Below are positions 51,825-60,800 of a DNA stretch of 64,000 nucleotides, piece by piece. The stretch is taken from NCBI RefSeq assembly GCF_041052385.1, contig NZ_CP163439.1, forward strand, positions 7,491,001-7,555,000, read 5' to 3'. The position numbers and the translations under genes are program-made. The notes beneath the pieces are model-generated. The model was not told the origin of the DNA. It did no database searches and worked only from the letters and a program-made list of their open reading frames with translations. The stretch is from Streptomyces sp. R28 (GTDB taxonomy: Bacteria > Actinomycetota > Actinomycetes > Streptomycetales > Streptomycetaceae). The first letter of the stretch is position 1; every line of letters starts with the position of its first letter.

Positions 51825-53252
51825 ATGGCCCCAAGCGCCATGAGTCGTGGCAACAACTGGACCAAATCCCTTTCCGACGCCCAGCCGGTCCCGTACTGGC
51901 TGGACGACCCCGGCAGGCCCCGCCCGGAACCCGCCCTCACCACCGCCGAGACCTGCGACCTGCTGGTCGTCGGCGGCGGCTACAGCGGACTGTGGACCGC
52001 GCTCGTCGCCAAGGAGCGCGACCCCCAGCGGGACGTGGTCCTGCTCGAAGGCCGCGAGGTGGGCTGGGCCGCCTCGGGCCGCAACGGCGGCTTCTGTGCC
52101 GCCTCCCTCACCCACGGGCTGCCCAACGGCCTCACCCGCTGGCCCGACGAGATCCACACGCTTCAGGAACTGGGCGCCCGCAACCTCGACGAGATCGAGA
52201 AGGCGGTCGCCCGCTACTCCCTGGACTGCGACTTCGAACGCACCGGCGAGATCGACGTCGCCACCGAGACCTACCAGGCGTGGGAACTGCGCGACTGGTA
52301 CGAGGAGTTGCGGGACAAGGGCCTCGCCGAGGGCATCGAGTTCCTGGACACCGAGGCGGTACGGGCCCAGGTCGACTCACCCACATTCCAGGCCGGCCTC
52401 TTCGACCGCCGGGGCGTGGCCATGGTCAACCCGGCCAAGCTGGCGTGGGGACTGAAGCGGGCGTGCCTGGACCTCGGCGTCCGCATCCACGAGCACACCC
52501 CCGCCCTCACCCTGAAGCCGTACGGCGCCGGCATGGCCGTACGCACCCCCTACGGCCAGGTCCGCGCCCGCAGGGTCGCGCTCGGCACGAACATCTTTCC
52601 GAGCCTGGTCAAGCGCGTCCGCGCCTACACGGTCCCGGTCTACGACTACGCCCTGATGACCGAGCCCCTCACCGAGGACCAGCTCACGTCGATCGGCTGG
52701 AAGAACCGTCAGGGCCTCGGCGACTCGGCGAACCAGTTCCACTACTTCCGTCTCTCCGCCGACAACCGCATCCTCTGGGGCGGCTACGACGCCGTCTACC
52801 CGTACGGCGGCCGGGTGCGCGCCGAGTACGACGACCGCCCGGAGACGTACGCCAAGCTCGCCGGGCACTTCTTCACCTGCTTCCCGCAGCTGGAGGGCAT
52901 CCGCTTCACGCACGCCTGGGGCGGCGCGATCGACACCTGCTCGCGCTTCTCGGCCTTCTTCGGGACGGCCCACCAGGGCAAGGTGGCGTACGCGGCGGGC
53001 TTCACGGGCCTCGGCGTCGGCGCAACCAGGTTCGGCGCGGACGTGATGCTGGACCTGCTGGCGGGGGAGTCCACGGAGCGGACGCGGCTCGAAATGGTCC
53101 GCAAGAAGCCGTTGCCCTTCCCGCCGGAGCCGTTCGCCTGGACCGGTATCGCGCTCACCAAGTGGTCGCTGGCCCGCGCCGACGCGCACGGCGGACGGCG
53201 CAACCTGTGGCTGAAGGCGATGGACCGACTCGGCCTCGGCTTCGACAGCTGA
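51825..53252 (+). CDS. FAD-dependent amine oxidoreductase (PuuB/DAO-like)
   Basis: A 475-residue flavoprotein. The FAD-binding Rossmann motif is VVGGGYSGLWTALVAKE near residues 48-65, followed by SGRNGGFCAASLTHG. Later blocks are FHYFRLSADNRILWGGYDA and HAWGGAIDTCSRFSAFFG, the usual C-terminal flavin region of D-amino-acid-oxidase-type enzymes such as gamma-glutamylputrescine oxidase (PuuB). It closes the ALDH-potDABC operon, so the imported polyamine or its glutamyl derivative is the probable substrate, giving an aldehyde for the dehydrogenase. The glutamylating ligase is not in the window. Confidence 0.88.
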   Translation: MAPSAMSRGNNWTKSLSDAQPVPYWLDDPGRPRPEPALTTAETCDLLVVGGGYSGLWTALVAKERDPQRDVVLLEGREVGWAASGRNGGFCAASLTHGLPNGLTRWPDEIHTLQELGARNLDEIEKAVARYSLDCDFERTGEIDVATETYQAWELRDWYEELRDKGLAEGIEFLDTEAVRAQVDSPTFQAGLFDRRGVAMVNPAKLAWGLKRACLDLGVRIHEHTPALTLKPYGAGMAVRTPYGQVRARRVALGTNIFPSLVKRVRAYTVPVYDYALMTEPLTEDQLTSIGWKNRQGLGDSANQFHYFRLSADNRILWGGYDAVYPYGGRVRAEYDDRPETYAKLAGHFFTCFPQLEGIRFTHAWGGAIDTCSRFSAFFGTAHQGKVAYAAGFTGLGVGATRFGADVMLDLLAGESTERTRLEMVRKKPLPFPPEPFAWTGIALTKWSLARADAHGGRRNLWLKAMDRLGLGFDS

Positions 53253-53254
53253 AC

Positions 53255-53287
53255 GTGACGCAGGTCGGGGAATGTGACCCAGGTCAC
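53255..53287 (+). promoter_or_regulatory. Paired operator-like repeats before the gene at 53385
   Basis: GTGACGCAGGTCG (53255-53267) and GTGACCCAGGTCA (53274-53286) are direct repeats 19 bases apart; the second lies within a palindrome, GTGACC-CA-GGTCAC (53274-53287). They lie just after the oxidase stop and look like tandem operator sites. The cognate protein is unknown. Confidence 0.5.
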
Positions 53288-53324
53288 CATGAATTGGTGG
53301 CGAGAACTCGCGTAATGCCTGCCG

Positions 53325-53381
53325 GGTGACCTCCCTCTCCCTCGTGACGCGACCAGCGTCCGCGAAAAAAGGGAGGTCACC
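53325..53381 (+). promoter_or_regulatory. Long-range hairpin covering a ribosome binding site
   Basis: A 12-bp perfect stem, 53325-53336 with 53370-53381, pairs over the GGGAGG site (53371-53376) of the gene starting at 53385. The 33-base loop contains an A-rich run just before the site. Such a structure could keep the gene off unless unfolded, or end the upstream transcript. Confidence 0.6.
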
Positions 53382-53384
53382 GTC

Positions 53385-53843
53385 ATGACAGGGGCGAAGA
53401 CGGCGGTCGAGTGGCTGGCATCCGTTGCGCCGAATCCCGAAGCCTGCCGCTGGGAGTGGGAGCGCAACCCTCTGGGGGTCGCCCTGCTGCCGGCCGGCAA
53501 GGCCTGGGACGTGCTCATCCTGCCGGCCGGACTCGGCTATCCCACGCTCGATGTCCTCACTCGCATCATCGACCAACTCGGCCCGGTCCTGGTCGACTTC
53601 GGCGACTCACGTATGGGCTTCTTCGTGCCGCCCGGCACCGCCGCCCGCTGGCTCGGCACCGGTATCCGTACGGCCGGGGCCGGCACCTGGATCGTCGTCC
53701 CGTACCCGGGCCGCGCCACCGGCGGCATCCGCTGGCTGGTCCCGCCGGACGGCACGGGCACCCTCACCGACCCGGCGCTCCTCGAACTGGCCATGCACGA
53801 GGCGGCGGCGCGGCTGGCCGTGGAGGGGGAGGGGGAGGACTAG
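53385..53843 (+). CDS. Conserved protein of unknown function, possibly primase/polymerase-like
   Basis: A 152-residue cytoplasmic protein with no signal or membrane helix. Features: CRWEWERNPLGVALLPAGKAWDVLILPAGLGY, then VLVDFGDSRMGFFVPPGTAARW, and GTWIVVPYPGRATGGIRWLVPPDG. The layout vaguely resembles the N-terminal part of bifunctional primase/polymerase domains found on actinobacterial elements, but the catalytic DxD is not evident, so this is only a suggestion. A clear ribosome binding site and Streptomyces codon use support a real gene. Its promoter region holds two structured elements. Confidence 0.7.
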   Translation: MTGAKTAVEWLASVAPNPEACRWEWERNPLGVALLPAGKAWDVLILPAGLGYPTLDVLTRIIDQLGPVLVDFGDSRMGFFVPPGTAARWLGTGIRTAGAGTWIVVPYPGRATGGIRWLVPPDGTGTLTDPALLELAMHEAAARLAVEGEGED

Positions 53844-53873
53844 CGCGCGGAACTCCTGGGGGCCCGGAGCCTC

Positions 53874-53902
53874 TTGACAGAAAGATTGGTCTGGACCAAG
53901 TT
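53874..53902 (+). promoter_or_regulatory. Chitinase promoter with DasR-type operator (dre)
   Basis: TTGACA (53874-53879) and CAAGTT (53897-53902) are 17 bases apart. Between and across them lies TTGGTC-TG-GACCAA (53886-53899), a perfect palindrome matching the dre sites bound by the GntR-type repressor DasR in streptomycete chitinase and GlcNAc genes. DasR leaves when glucosamine-6-phosphate rises. Confidence 0.85.
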
Positions 53903-53946
53903 GTGTGCGGTTCCGCCCTCCAATCCCCCCATGCCTGGAGGCACTT

Positions 53947-55740
53947 GTGGATCGCTTCAGACCTCTCGCCCTCCTGACCGCCGCGGCACTGACCCTGCCC
54001 GGCCTCACCGCACTCTCGTCGGCCGCCCGTGCGGCCGACACCGACCTCGCGCTCAACGGCGGCTTCGAGGCCGGCCTCGACGGTTGGACCTGCACGGCCG
54101 GGACGACCGTCGGCTCACCCGTGCACGCCGGCACTTCCGCACTCCAGGCGACCCCGGCCGGCGGCGACAACGCCCGGTGCGCGCAGGAGGTGACCGTGAA
54201 GCCGGACTCCCTGTACACGCTGTCCGGCTACGTCCGTGGCTCCTACGTCCATCTCGGTGCGAGCGGCACCGGCACCACCGACGTCTCCACCTGGACCCAG
54301 TCGGCCCCCGCCTGGCAGCAGCTCACGACGACCTTCCGTACCGGCCCCTCCACCACCCGCGTCACCCTCTACACCCACGGCTGGTACGGCACCGGCACCT
54401 ATTACGCCGACGACATCTCACTCGTCGGACCCGGCGCGGACGCCGGCCGGCCACCCGCAGTGCCGACCGGCCTGAAGACCGGAACGGTCACGTCGTCCAG
54501 CGTCGCCCTGTCCTGGTCGGCGGTCGCGGGCGCGACGGGCTACGCCGTCCATCGCGACGGCACCAAGGTCCAGACGGTGAGCGGCACGTCGGCCACGGTC
54601 GGCGGACTCTCGCCCTCCAGGGCGTACGGCTTCCAGGTCAGCGCCGTGAACGAGGCGGGCGAGTCCGCGAAGTCGGCCACCGTGACGGCCACGACCACCG
54701 CAGGACCCGGTGGCGGAGGCACGGACCTCCCGGCCCACGCCCTGGTCGGCTACCTCCACGCGAGCTTCGCCAACGGCTCCGGCTACACGCGCATGGCCGA
54801 CGTCCCCGACAGCTGGGACGTCATCGACCTGGCCTTCGGTGAACCGACATCGGTCACCTCGGGCGACATCCGCTTCGCCCGCTGCCCGGTCACCGAGTGC
54901 CCGAACGTCGAGAGCGACGCCGACTTCAAGGCGGCGATCAGGGCCAAGCAGGCGGCCGGCAAGAAGGTGCTGATCTCCATCGGCGGCCAGAACGGCCAGG
55001 TGCAGCTGACGACGGCGGCGGCGCGGGACACCTTCGTGACGTCGGTGTCGAAGATCATCGACGAGTACGGCCTCGACGGCCTGGACATCGACTTCGAGGG
55101 CCACTCGCTCTCCCTGAACGCCGACGACACCGACTTCAGGAACCCGAAGACGCCGGTGATCGTCAACCTCATCTCGGCCCTGAAGACCCTGAAGGCCAGG
55201 TACGGCGACCAATTCGTCCTGACGATGGCCCCGGAGACCTTCTTCGTCCAGCTCGGATACCAGTACTACGGCACCGGCCAGTGGGGTGGCCAGGACCCGA
55301 GGGCAGGGGCGTACCTCCCGGTCGTCCACGCGCTGCGCGACGACCTGACGCTTCTCCATGTCCAGGACTACAACTCGGGCCCGATCATGGGTCTGGACAA
55401 CCAGTACCACTCCATGGGCGGCGCCGACTTCCACATCGCGATGACCGAGATGCTGCTCACCGGCTTCCCGGTCGCGGGCAACGCGAGCAACGTCTTCCCG
55501 CCCCTGCGCCCCGACCAGGTGGCGATCGGCATGCCCGCCTCGGCCAACGCGGGCAACGGCCACGTCCCGCCGGCCGAGGTCACCAAGACCCTGGACTGCC
55601 TGACGAGGAAGACGAACTGCGGCTCGTACACCACCCGCGGCACCTGGCCGGCGCTGCGCGGTCTGATGACGTGGTCGATCAACTGGGACCGGTACGGCGG
55701 CTGGGAGTTCCAGCGGGCGTTCGACGGCTACTTCGGCTGA
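53947..55740 (+). CDS. Secreted family 18 chitinase with carbohydrate-binding and FnIII domains
   Basis: A 597-residue exported enzyme that cuts chitin. The GTG at 53947 follows GGAGG. Signal peptide 1-30 (ending ARA-ADT); a CBM4/9-type carbohydrate-binding module about 31-161 (LNGGFEAGLDGW); fibronectin III domain about 170-253; a Gly linker; GH18 catalytic domain about 262-597. The GH18 signatures are KVLISIGG (340-347) and DGLDIDFE (377-384), with catalytic acid E384. Expression is under a dre-containing promoter. The 3' end overlaps the convergent PAP2 gene. Confidence 0.93.
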   Translation: MDRFRPLALLTAAALTLPGLTALSSAARAADTDLALNGGFEAGLDGWTCTAGTTVGSPVHAGTSALQATPAGGDNARCAQEVTVKPDSLYTLSGYVRGSYVHLGASGTGTTDVSTWTQSAPAWQQLTTTFRTGPSTTRVTLYTHGWYGTGTYYADDISLVGPGADAGRPPAVPTGLKTGTVTSSSVALSWSAVAGATGYAVHRDGTKVQTVSGTSATVGGLSPSRAYGFQVSAVNEAGESAKSATVTATTTAGPGGGGTDLPAHALVGYLHASFANGSGYTRMADVPDSWDVIDLAFGEPTSVTSGDIRFARCPVTECPNVESDADFKAAIRAKQAAGKKVLISIGGQNGQVQLTTAAARDTFVTSVSKIIDEYGLDGLDIDFEGHSLSLNADDTDFRNPKTPVIVNLISALKTLKARYGDQFVLTMAPETFFVQLGYQYYGTGQWGGQDPRAGAYLPVVHALRDDLTLLHVQDYNSGPIMGLDNQYHSMGGADFHIAMTEMLLTGFPVAGNASNVFPPLRPDQVAIGMPASANAGNGHVPPAEVTKTLDCLTRKTNCGSYTTRGTWPALRGLMTWSINWDRYGGWEFQRAFDGYFG

Positions 55741-56542
55741 GGAACAGCCAGAGCGAGGACAGGAGCACCGTGCACAGGCACCAACTGGCCACGACGTCCA
55801 GTGGCCAGTGGTAGCCGCGGCGGACCAGGCCGAAGCCGACGGCCGCGTTGAGGACCGCGCAGGCGATGAGGAGCTCGCGGCGGGCGTAGGCGGTGCGGAG
55901 CCAGGGGAGGAGGAGCAGGGCCGCGCAACCGTAGGCGACGGCGGCCGTGGCGGTGTGGCCGGAGGGGTAGTAACCGGTCGCCGGGGGGACGGCCGGGGTG
56001 CCGGGGCGGTCGGTGAGTTCCTTGAGCGGCACGATCAGGGCCGGGACCAGTGCCATCAGAACGGCCGCCGCGGTGGACGGCAGCCACCACCGGTCTGTAC
56101 CAGTGCGGCGGGATCGCCAGGCGGTGTGGACCAGGACCACGGCGAGGACCGGGACCGCGACCTGGGCATTGCCCAGATCGGCCAGGAGTTCGGAGAAGCG
56201 GTCCGGATGGACCAGGGCCCGGCTGACCCGCTCGTCCACACGCACAAGCGGCCCGTCCTCGACTACCTGCCAGGTGGACAGGGCGAAGAGGAGGGCCGGA
56301 AGAACGAGAAGGAGGAAGAGGGAGGTCGGGCGCCCCGGAACAGGGGGGGTGGTTCCGAGGCGCCCGTCCGGATCGGATGGTCGGCCGCCCCGGGGGGTTT
56401 GGGGCGGGCGACTGTCCGATCGGTGAGGAGATCCGGAGCCGGAGGCTCCGGTTGTGTGCGCGAGGGCACGACCAGGTCGAAGCTGGGGAGGCCCCGGCCT
56501 GATGTCACCCAGAGTCCCCTCTGGGCGGGGTGTATCTCTCAT
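55679..56542 (-). CDS. PAP2 superfamily phosphatase
   Basis: A membrane phosphatase, 287 residues from the ATG at 56542, which lacks an obvious ribosome binding site, so the start is uncertain and may be leaderless. The first 70 residues are Pro/Arg-rich. Six helices follow from about 74. The acid-phosphatase motifs are K174xxxxxRP180, PSGH (193-196) and R-x3-H245-x3-D249 (RRGYHWPLD). It probably acts on a lipid phosphate or pyrophosphate. The gene's 3' end overlaps the chitinase by 62 bases. Confidence 0.85.
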   Translation of the reverse strand: MRDTPRPEGTLGDIRPGPPQLRPGRALAHTTGASGSGSPHRSDSRPPQTPRGGRPSDPDGRLGTTPPVPGRPTSLFLLLVLPALLFALSTWQVVEDGPLVRVDERVSRALVHPDRFSELLADLGNAQVAVPVLAVVLVHTAWRSRRTGTDRWWLPSTAAAVLMALVPALIVPLKELTDRPGTPAVPPATGYYPSGHTATAAVAYGCAALLLLPWLRTAYARRELLIACAVLNAAVGFGLVRRGYHWPLDVVASWCLCTVLLSSLWLFLSRSSRRTPAGTPSRRTGPS

Positions 56543-56733
56543 CTGGTTAGAACCTACGACAGCCGGAGGGCGTAAGACAGACGGAATCGCGTCCTGCCAT
56601 CCACCCCGCACACCTTCTTCACACGCTCTGACTACAGCCGCCCCGGCCCCGGAACCGCGGACGGTGCCAAGGCTGGGGCGGATGAGGTTGCCGGGCCGGC
56701 GAACCGGCGCTCACCAGTGGTTTTGCTGAGACC

Positions 56734-58068
56734 TCAGATGCGGGTGAAGGCCTGCTCGATGATGTCGAGGCCCTCGTTCAGCAGATCCTCGCCGATGACC
56801 AGCGGGGGCAGGAACCGCAGCACGTTGCCGTAGGTGCCACAGGTCAGGACCAGCAGGCCCTCCTGGTGGCAGGCCTTGGCGAGCGCGGCGGTCGCCTGCG
56901 GGTTCGGCTCCTTGGTGGCGCGATCCTTGACCAGCTCGATGGCGATCATGGCGCCACGGCCGCGTACGTCACCGACGATGTCGAACTTCTCGGCCATGGC
57001 GGTGAGGCGGGCCTTCATGATCGCCTCGATGTTCTTCGCCTTGGCGTTGAGGTCGAGCTCCTTCATCGTCTCGATGGAGCCCAGCGCACCGGCGCACGCG
57101 ACCGGGTTGCCGCCGTAGGTGCCGCCCAGGCCGCCCGCGTGGGCGGCGTCCATGATCTCGGCGCGGCCGGTCACGGCGGCGAGCGGGAGGCCGCCGGCGA
57201 TGCCCTTCGCGGTCGTGATCAGGTCGGGGACGATGCCCTCGTCCTCGCACGCGAACCACTGACCCGTACGGCAGAAGCCGGACTGGATCTCGTCCGCGAC
57301 GAAGACGATGCCGTTGTCGGAGGCGAACTTGCTGATGGCCGGCAGGAAGCCCTTGGCCGGCTCGATGAAGCCGCCCTCGCCGAGCACCGGCTCGATGATG
57401 ATCGCGGCGACGTTCTCCGCGCCGACCTGCTTGGAGATCTGGTCGATGGCCTGCGCGGCGGCCTCCGGGCCCGCGTTCTCCGCGCCGGTCGGCCAGCGGT
57501 AGCCGTAGGCCACCGGCACGCGGTACACCTCGGGCGCGAACGGGCCGAAGCCGTGCTTGTACGGCATGTTCTTCGCGGTCAGCGCCATGGTGAGGTTCGT
57601 ACGGCCGTGGTAGCCGTGGTCGAACACGACGACGGCCTGGCGCTTGGTGTACGCACGGGCGATCTTGACGGCGTTCTCGACGGCCTCGGCGCCGGAGTTG
57701 AACAGCGCCGACTTCTTGGCGTGGTCGCCCGGCGTCAGCTCGGCCAGCGCCTCGGCGACGGCGACGTAGCCCTCGTACGGCGTGACCATGAAACAGGTGT
57801 GGGTGAAGTCGGCGAGCTGCGCGGTCGCCTTGCGTACGACGGCCTCGGCGGAGGCGCCGACGGACGTCACCGCGATGCCCGAACCGAAGTCGATGAGCCG
57901 GTTGCCGTCGACGTCCTCGATGATTCCGCCGCCCGCACGCGCCGTGAACACGGGCAGCACGGAGCCCACGCCCTGCGCGACCGCGGCGGTACGGCGGGCC
58001 TGCAGCTCCTGCGACTTCGGGCCGGGGATGGCGGTGACGACGCGGCGCTCCTGCGGAAGTGCGCTCAT
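56734..58068 (-). CDS. gabT: 4-aminobutyrate aminotransferase
   Basis: A class III PLP enzyme of 444 residues that transfers the amino group of GABA to 2-oxoglutarate, giving succinic semialdehyde. The ATG at 58068 follows AGGAG. Features: FNSGAEAVENAVKIAR (123-138), EPVLGEGGFI (226-235), cofactor-binding D259 in VADEIQSGFCRTG and the PLP lysine K288 in TTAKGIAGG. GABA would come from the aminobutyraldehyde dehydrogenases in the window; the product may be oxidised by the dehydrogenase at 62992. An unusually AT-rich promoter region lies at 58080-58112. Confidence 0.94.
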   Translation of the reverse strand: MSALPQERRVVTAIPGPKSQELQARRTAAVAQGVGSVLPVFTARAGGGIIEDVDGNRLIDFGSGIAVTSVGASAEAVVRKATAQLADFTHTCFMVTPYEGYVAVAEALAELTPGDHAKKSALFNSGAEAVENAVKIARAYTKRQAVVVFDHGYHGRTNLTMALTAKNMPYKHGFGPFAPEVYRVPVAYGYRWPTGAENAGPEAAAQAIDQISKQVGAENVAAIIIEPVLGEGGFIEPAKGFLPAISKFASDNGIVFVADEIQSGFCRTGQWFACEDEGIVPDLITTAKGIAGGLPLAAVTGRAEIMDAAHAGGLGGTYGGNPVACAGALGSIETMKELDLNAKAKNIEAIMKARLTAMAEKFDIVGDVRGRGAMIAIELVKDRATKEPNPQATAALAKACHQEGLLVLTCGTYGNVLRFLPPLVIGEDLLNEGLDIIEQAFTRI

Positions 58069-58305
58069 GAGGGGCTCCTGGGGGTTTTGCGGACGCTTGT
58101 CTTCTCTTTTTCGCAGGCTAGGGCGGGGAGCGGGGGGTGGGCATGCTCCATGTGGGCGTTGTCGGCGAGTCCGGTTGTCCGTGGTGGACATAGCGGCGCC
58201 GACGGTGCGGGCGCCATCGGGTTCGGCGGGTCGCCCACACGGGTGCGCAACCGCCGGCGATCGACATCCCGAGCATCTCGGTCCGCACCGTCGGCCGCGT
58301 AAGCG

Positions 58306-58334
58306 GTGAACTCCCCAGGAGAGGGCGTTAGATT
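58306..58334 (+). promoter_or_regulatory. Possible promoter of the VirD4-like gene
   Basis: GTGAAC (58306-58311) and TAGATT (58329-58334) are 17 bases apart. The ATG at 58344 would then be at or near the transcript start, suggesting leaderless translation; no ribosome binding site precedes it. Confidence 0.35.
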
Positions 58335-58343
58335 GGCTCGCTG

Positions 58344-60800
58344 ATGGTGGACGGAGCGGCTGGTCAGGGGGCAAGGGCGATGGACAGCGACGGGACGCAG
58401 GACGCGCGGGGTACGCACGCGACGCCTGTGCCGCGTCCGGCGGTGCCCCCGGAGGCGCCCGCGGTGCCGCCGCGGCCGACACGGGCACCCGGCGCGCAGG
58501 GCGGGCGGGAACTGCCCGCACAGAGCGCACAGACACGGCCCGGGTCCGTGGCCGACTGGCTCAATGAGCCCCGGGCGGTCGCCCGGCCCGGGATCTGGCG
58601 ATTCGGATACCGCCTGCCGAAGGCCGCGCAGGGAGGAGCCGAACGGCTGGCGCCGGTCACTGTCGTCGGGCTGCTCGTTCCGCTGGTCGTGGCGCTGCTC
58701 GTGTGGTCGCTGTGGCGGCGTGGCAGCGTCCCCTACCAGTACTCCTTGCTGCGGCTGTTCACGCCGGACGACTGGTGGTGGGGCGGCACCCTCGCGTCCG
58801 CCAAGGACTGGCAGGGGCAGGAGGCCCTTGTCGTCTACAACGGTCTCTTCTTCGCCGTGCTCGTCTACGCGATGGGCCGACTGGGCAGTTGGCCCGATGT
58901 GGTCCGCCACTTCGTGGGCAACCGGCCACAGCCCGCACGTGCGCTGCTCGCCGCCCTGGGCGCCCTGGTCACGCTGAGCTTTGTGTTCCCGAGCGCCTTT
59001 CCCGGCGTCACCTGGGACGCTCTTCCTGTCGTCGCCCCCCTGTTCTCCCTCGTCGCTCTGATCTCGGGCGGCTTCGACCTGTTCACCTCGGTGCTGTTCA
59101 CCGACAGTCTGTACACGGTCGTCACCCTGCTGGTCCTGTGGCCGTTCGCCCGGGTCGGCGACTGGTGGGGATATGTGAAGGCGCGCCTCGCCGCGCGCGG
59201 TGCCGCAGCGCAGGAGAACACGGCGCCGGCCAAGGACCGGCCCCGCGCCGAGTGGCCCGAGCTCCGGCAGGCGGGACAGTACGAGGCGGCCGACCTGCTG
59301 ACCGCCGAAGTGGCCGGCCACCGTATGAACGACGTGGACTGCGCCCGGTTGGAGCACGCCTGGACCGTGGCGAGGCAGGACGGTTCTCTCGAGACCTTCC
59401 GTGACACCGTGCTGCGACGGGGCGGCGCCTCCTGGACGCACCCCTCCGGGGCCAGGGACCTGCCACGCCGCGCGGCCGGCCACGACCTGCTCGAAGGGCA
59501 GGTGCGCATCGGGCGCTGGGTGGCCGCCGAACGGGCTCCGCGCGCCTACCACGACGTGGGCGCCGCGCTCGGCCCGGACGTGCTGGGTACGTCGCTCCTG
59601 GCGATCGGACCGTCCGGGGCGGGCAAGACACGGAACCTGATCGAGCCCGTGACGGAGTCGCTGGCGTTGCAGGCGCTCACCGGACGGTGCGCCGTCGTCG
59701 CGGTCTCTGCCGCGGGCACCCGGCTCGCCGCGGACGCGGCGTTCGACGTGGTCGTACGGATCGGGGATCCCGCATCCGTCCACGACCTGGATCCGTACGC
59801 GGAGTCGGAGGACCCGGACGAGGCGGCCGCGATCCTCGCCGAGGGCCTGGTGGGCGACCTGGACACCGTGGGCAGCCAGAGCGCCGCCACCGCGCTCGCC
59901 CAGCTGCTCGGTCCCTACCGGGCGGTGCACGGCCGTTTCCCGACCCTGCCGGACTTGCGTGAACTCCTGGAGGGCGAGCCGTCGGCGCTGTCCGCCCTGG
60001 AGGAGGCGCTGTCGTCCGACGGCCACACCGTGATGCGCCGTGAACTTCAGGCCCGCGTCCGGCAGATGGGGAGCCCGGCCGATGTGGGCCGCGCCCTCGC
60101 CGACCGGCTCGCCCTCCTCAACCGGCCGGCCTTCACCGAGTTCTTCGGCGGGGGCGGCGATGCCCGGCTGTTCTCCCTGCGGGCCGTGGCCCATCATCCG
60201 CTGCGGGTCCGTATCGACCTCCCGGAACAGGGCCACGAGGAGGCCGCCCGCCTGCTGACGAGGCTCGTCCTCGCCCAGTTCAGTACGGTCGTACGCAGCG
60301 CGCAGCGCCGCCACTTCGCCTGCCTGGTCCTCGACGACGCCACCGGGGCGGTCACCGCCGAGTCGGTGCGCCGGATCCAGCGGGTGCGCTCCCAGAACGC
60401 GGGCGTCGTCCTAGCCCTGCGCACGATCGGCGACGTCCCCGAGGCCCTGCACGGTCCGCTGTACGGGGCGATCGGCTGCCGTATGGCGTTCTCCGGCGTG
60501 ACGACATGGGACGGCAGTCGGTTCGCGCAGACCTGGGGCACCGAATGGGTGGAGACGCGGGAGGTGGCGAAGCACACGGTCTTCGCCGACCAGCCGATGA
60601 CCCGCATGATCCATGCCCTGCGCAAGCTCGTCACCGGCAAGGCCGTGACGACGGACGCGGTGACGGTGAAGCAGGTCGAGCGGGAGCGGTGGTCGGCGTC
60701 CGAGCTGGCGCACGGGGTGCCGCCGGGGCATGCGGTGCTGTCGCTCACCAGCGTCGAGGGCGAGCACGCGCCGCCGTTGCTGGTGGATCTGCGGGGCTGA
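58344..60800 (+). CDS. VirD4/TraG-like membrane ATPase
   Basis: An 818-residue protein. Residues 1-85 are Pro/Ala-rich. Five or so membrane helices lie at about 104-123, 163-179, 199-217, 226-247 and 254-270. A cytosolic region follows, with Walker A GPSGAGKT (422-429) in the context GTSLLAIGPSGAGKTRN, and Walker B CLVLDD (658-663). Order and context resemble VirD4/TraG-type coupling ATPases, which feed DNA or protein to a secretion channel, but no relaxase, VirB or integration gene is nearby. ATG at 58380 is an alternative start. Role unknown. Confidence 0.8.
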   Translation: MVDGAAGQGARAMDSDGTQDARGTHATPVPRPAVPPEAPAVPPRPTRAPGAQGGRELPAQSAQTRPGSVADWLNEPRAVARPGIWRFGYRLPKAAQGGAERLAPVTVVGLLVPLVVALLVWSLWRRGSVPYQYSLLRLFTPDDWWWGGTLASAKDWQGQEALVVYNGLFFAVLVYAMGRLGSWPDVVRHFVGNRPQPARALLAALGALVTLSFVFPSAFPGVTWDALPVVAPLFSLVALISGGFDLFTSVLFTDSLYTVVTLLVLWPFARVGDWWGYVKARLAARGAAAQENTAPAKDRPRAEWPELRQAGQYEAADLLTAEVAGHRMNDVDCARLEHAWTVARQDGSLETFRDTVLRRGGASWTHPSGARDLPRRAAGHDLLEGQVRIGRWVAAERAPRAYHDVGAALGPDVLGTSLLAIGPSGAGKTRNLIEPVTESLALQALTGRCAVVAVSAAGTRLAADAAFDVVVRIGDPASVHDLDPYAESEDPDEAAAILAEGLVGDLDTVGSQSAATALAQLLGPYRAVHGRFPTLPDLRELLEGEPSALSALEEALSSDGHTVMRRELQARVRQMGSPADVGRALADRLALLNRPAFTEFFGGGGDARLFSLRAVAHHPLRVRIDLPEQGHEEAARLLTRLVLAQFSTVVRSAQRRHFACLVLDDATGAVTAESVRRIQRVRSQNAGVVLALRTIGDVPEALHGPLYGAIGCRMAFSGVTTWDGSRFAQTWGTEWVETREVAKHTVFADQPMTRMIHALRKLVTGKAVTTDAVTVKQVERERWSASELAHGVPPGHAVLSLTSVEGEHAPPLLVDLRG

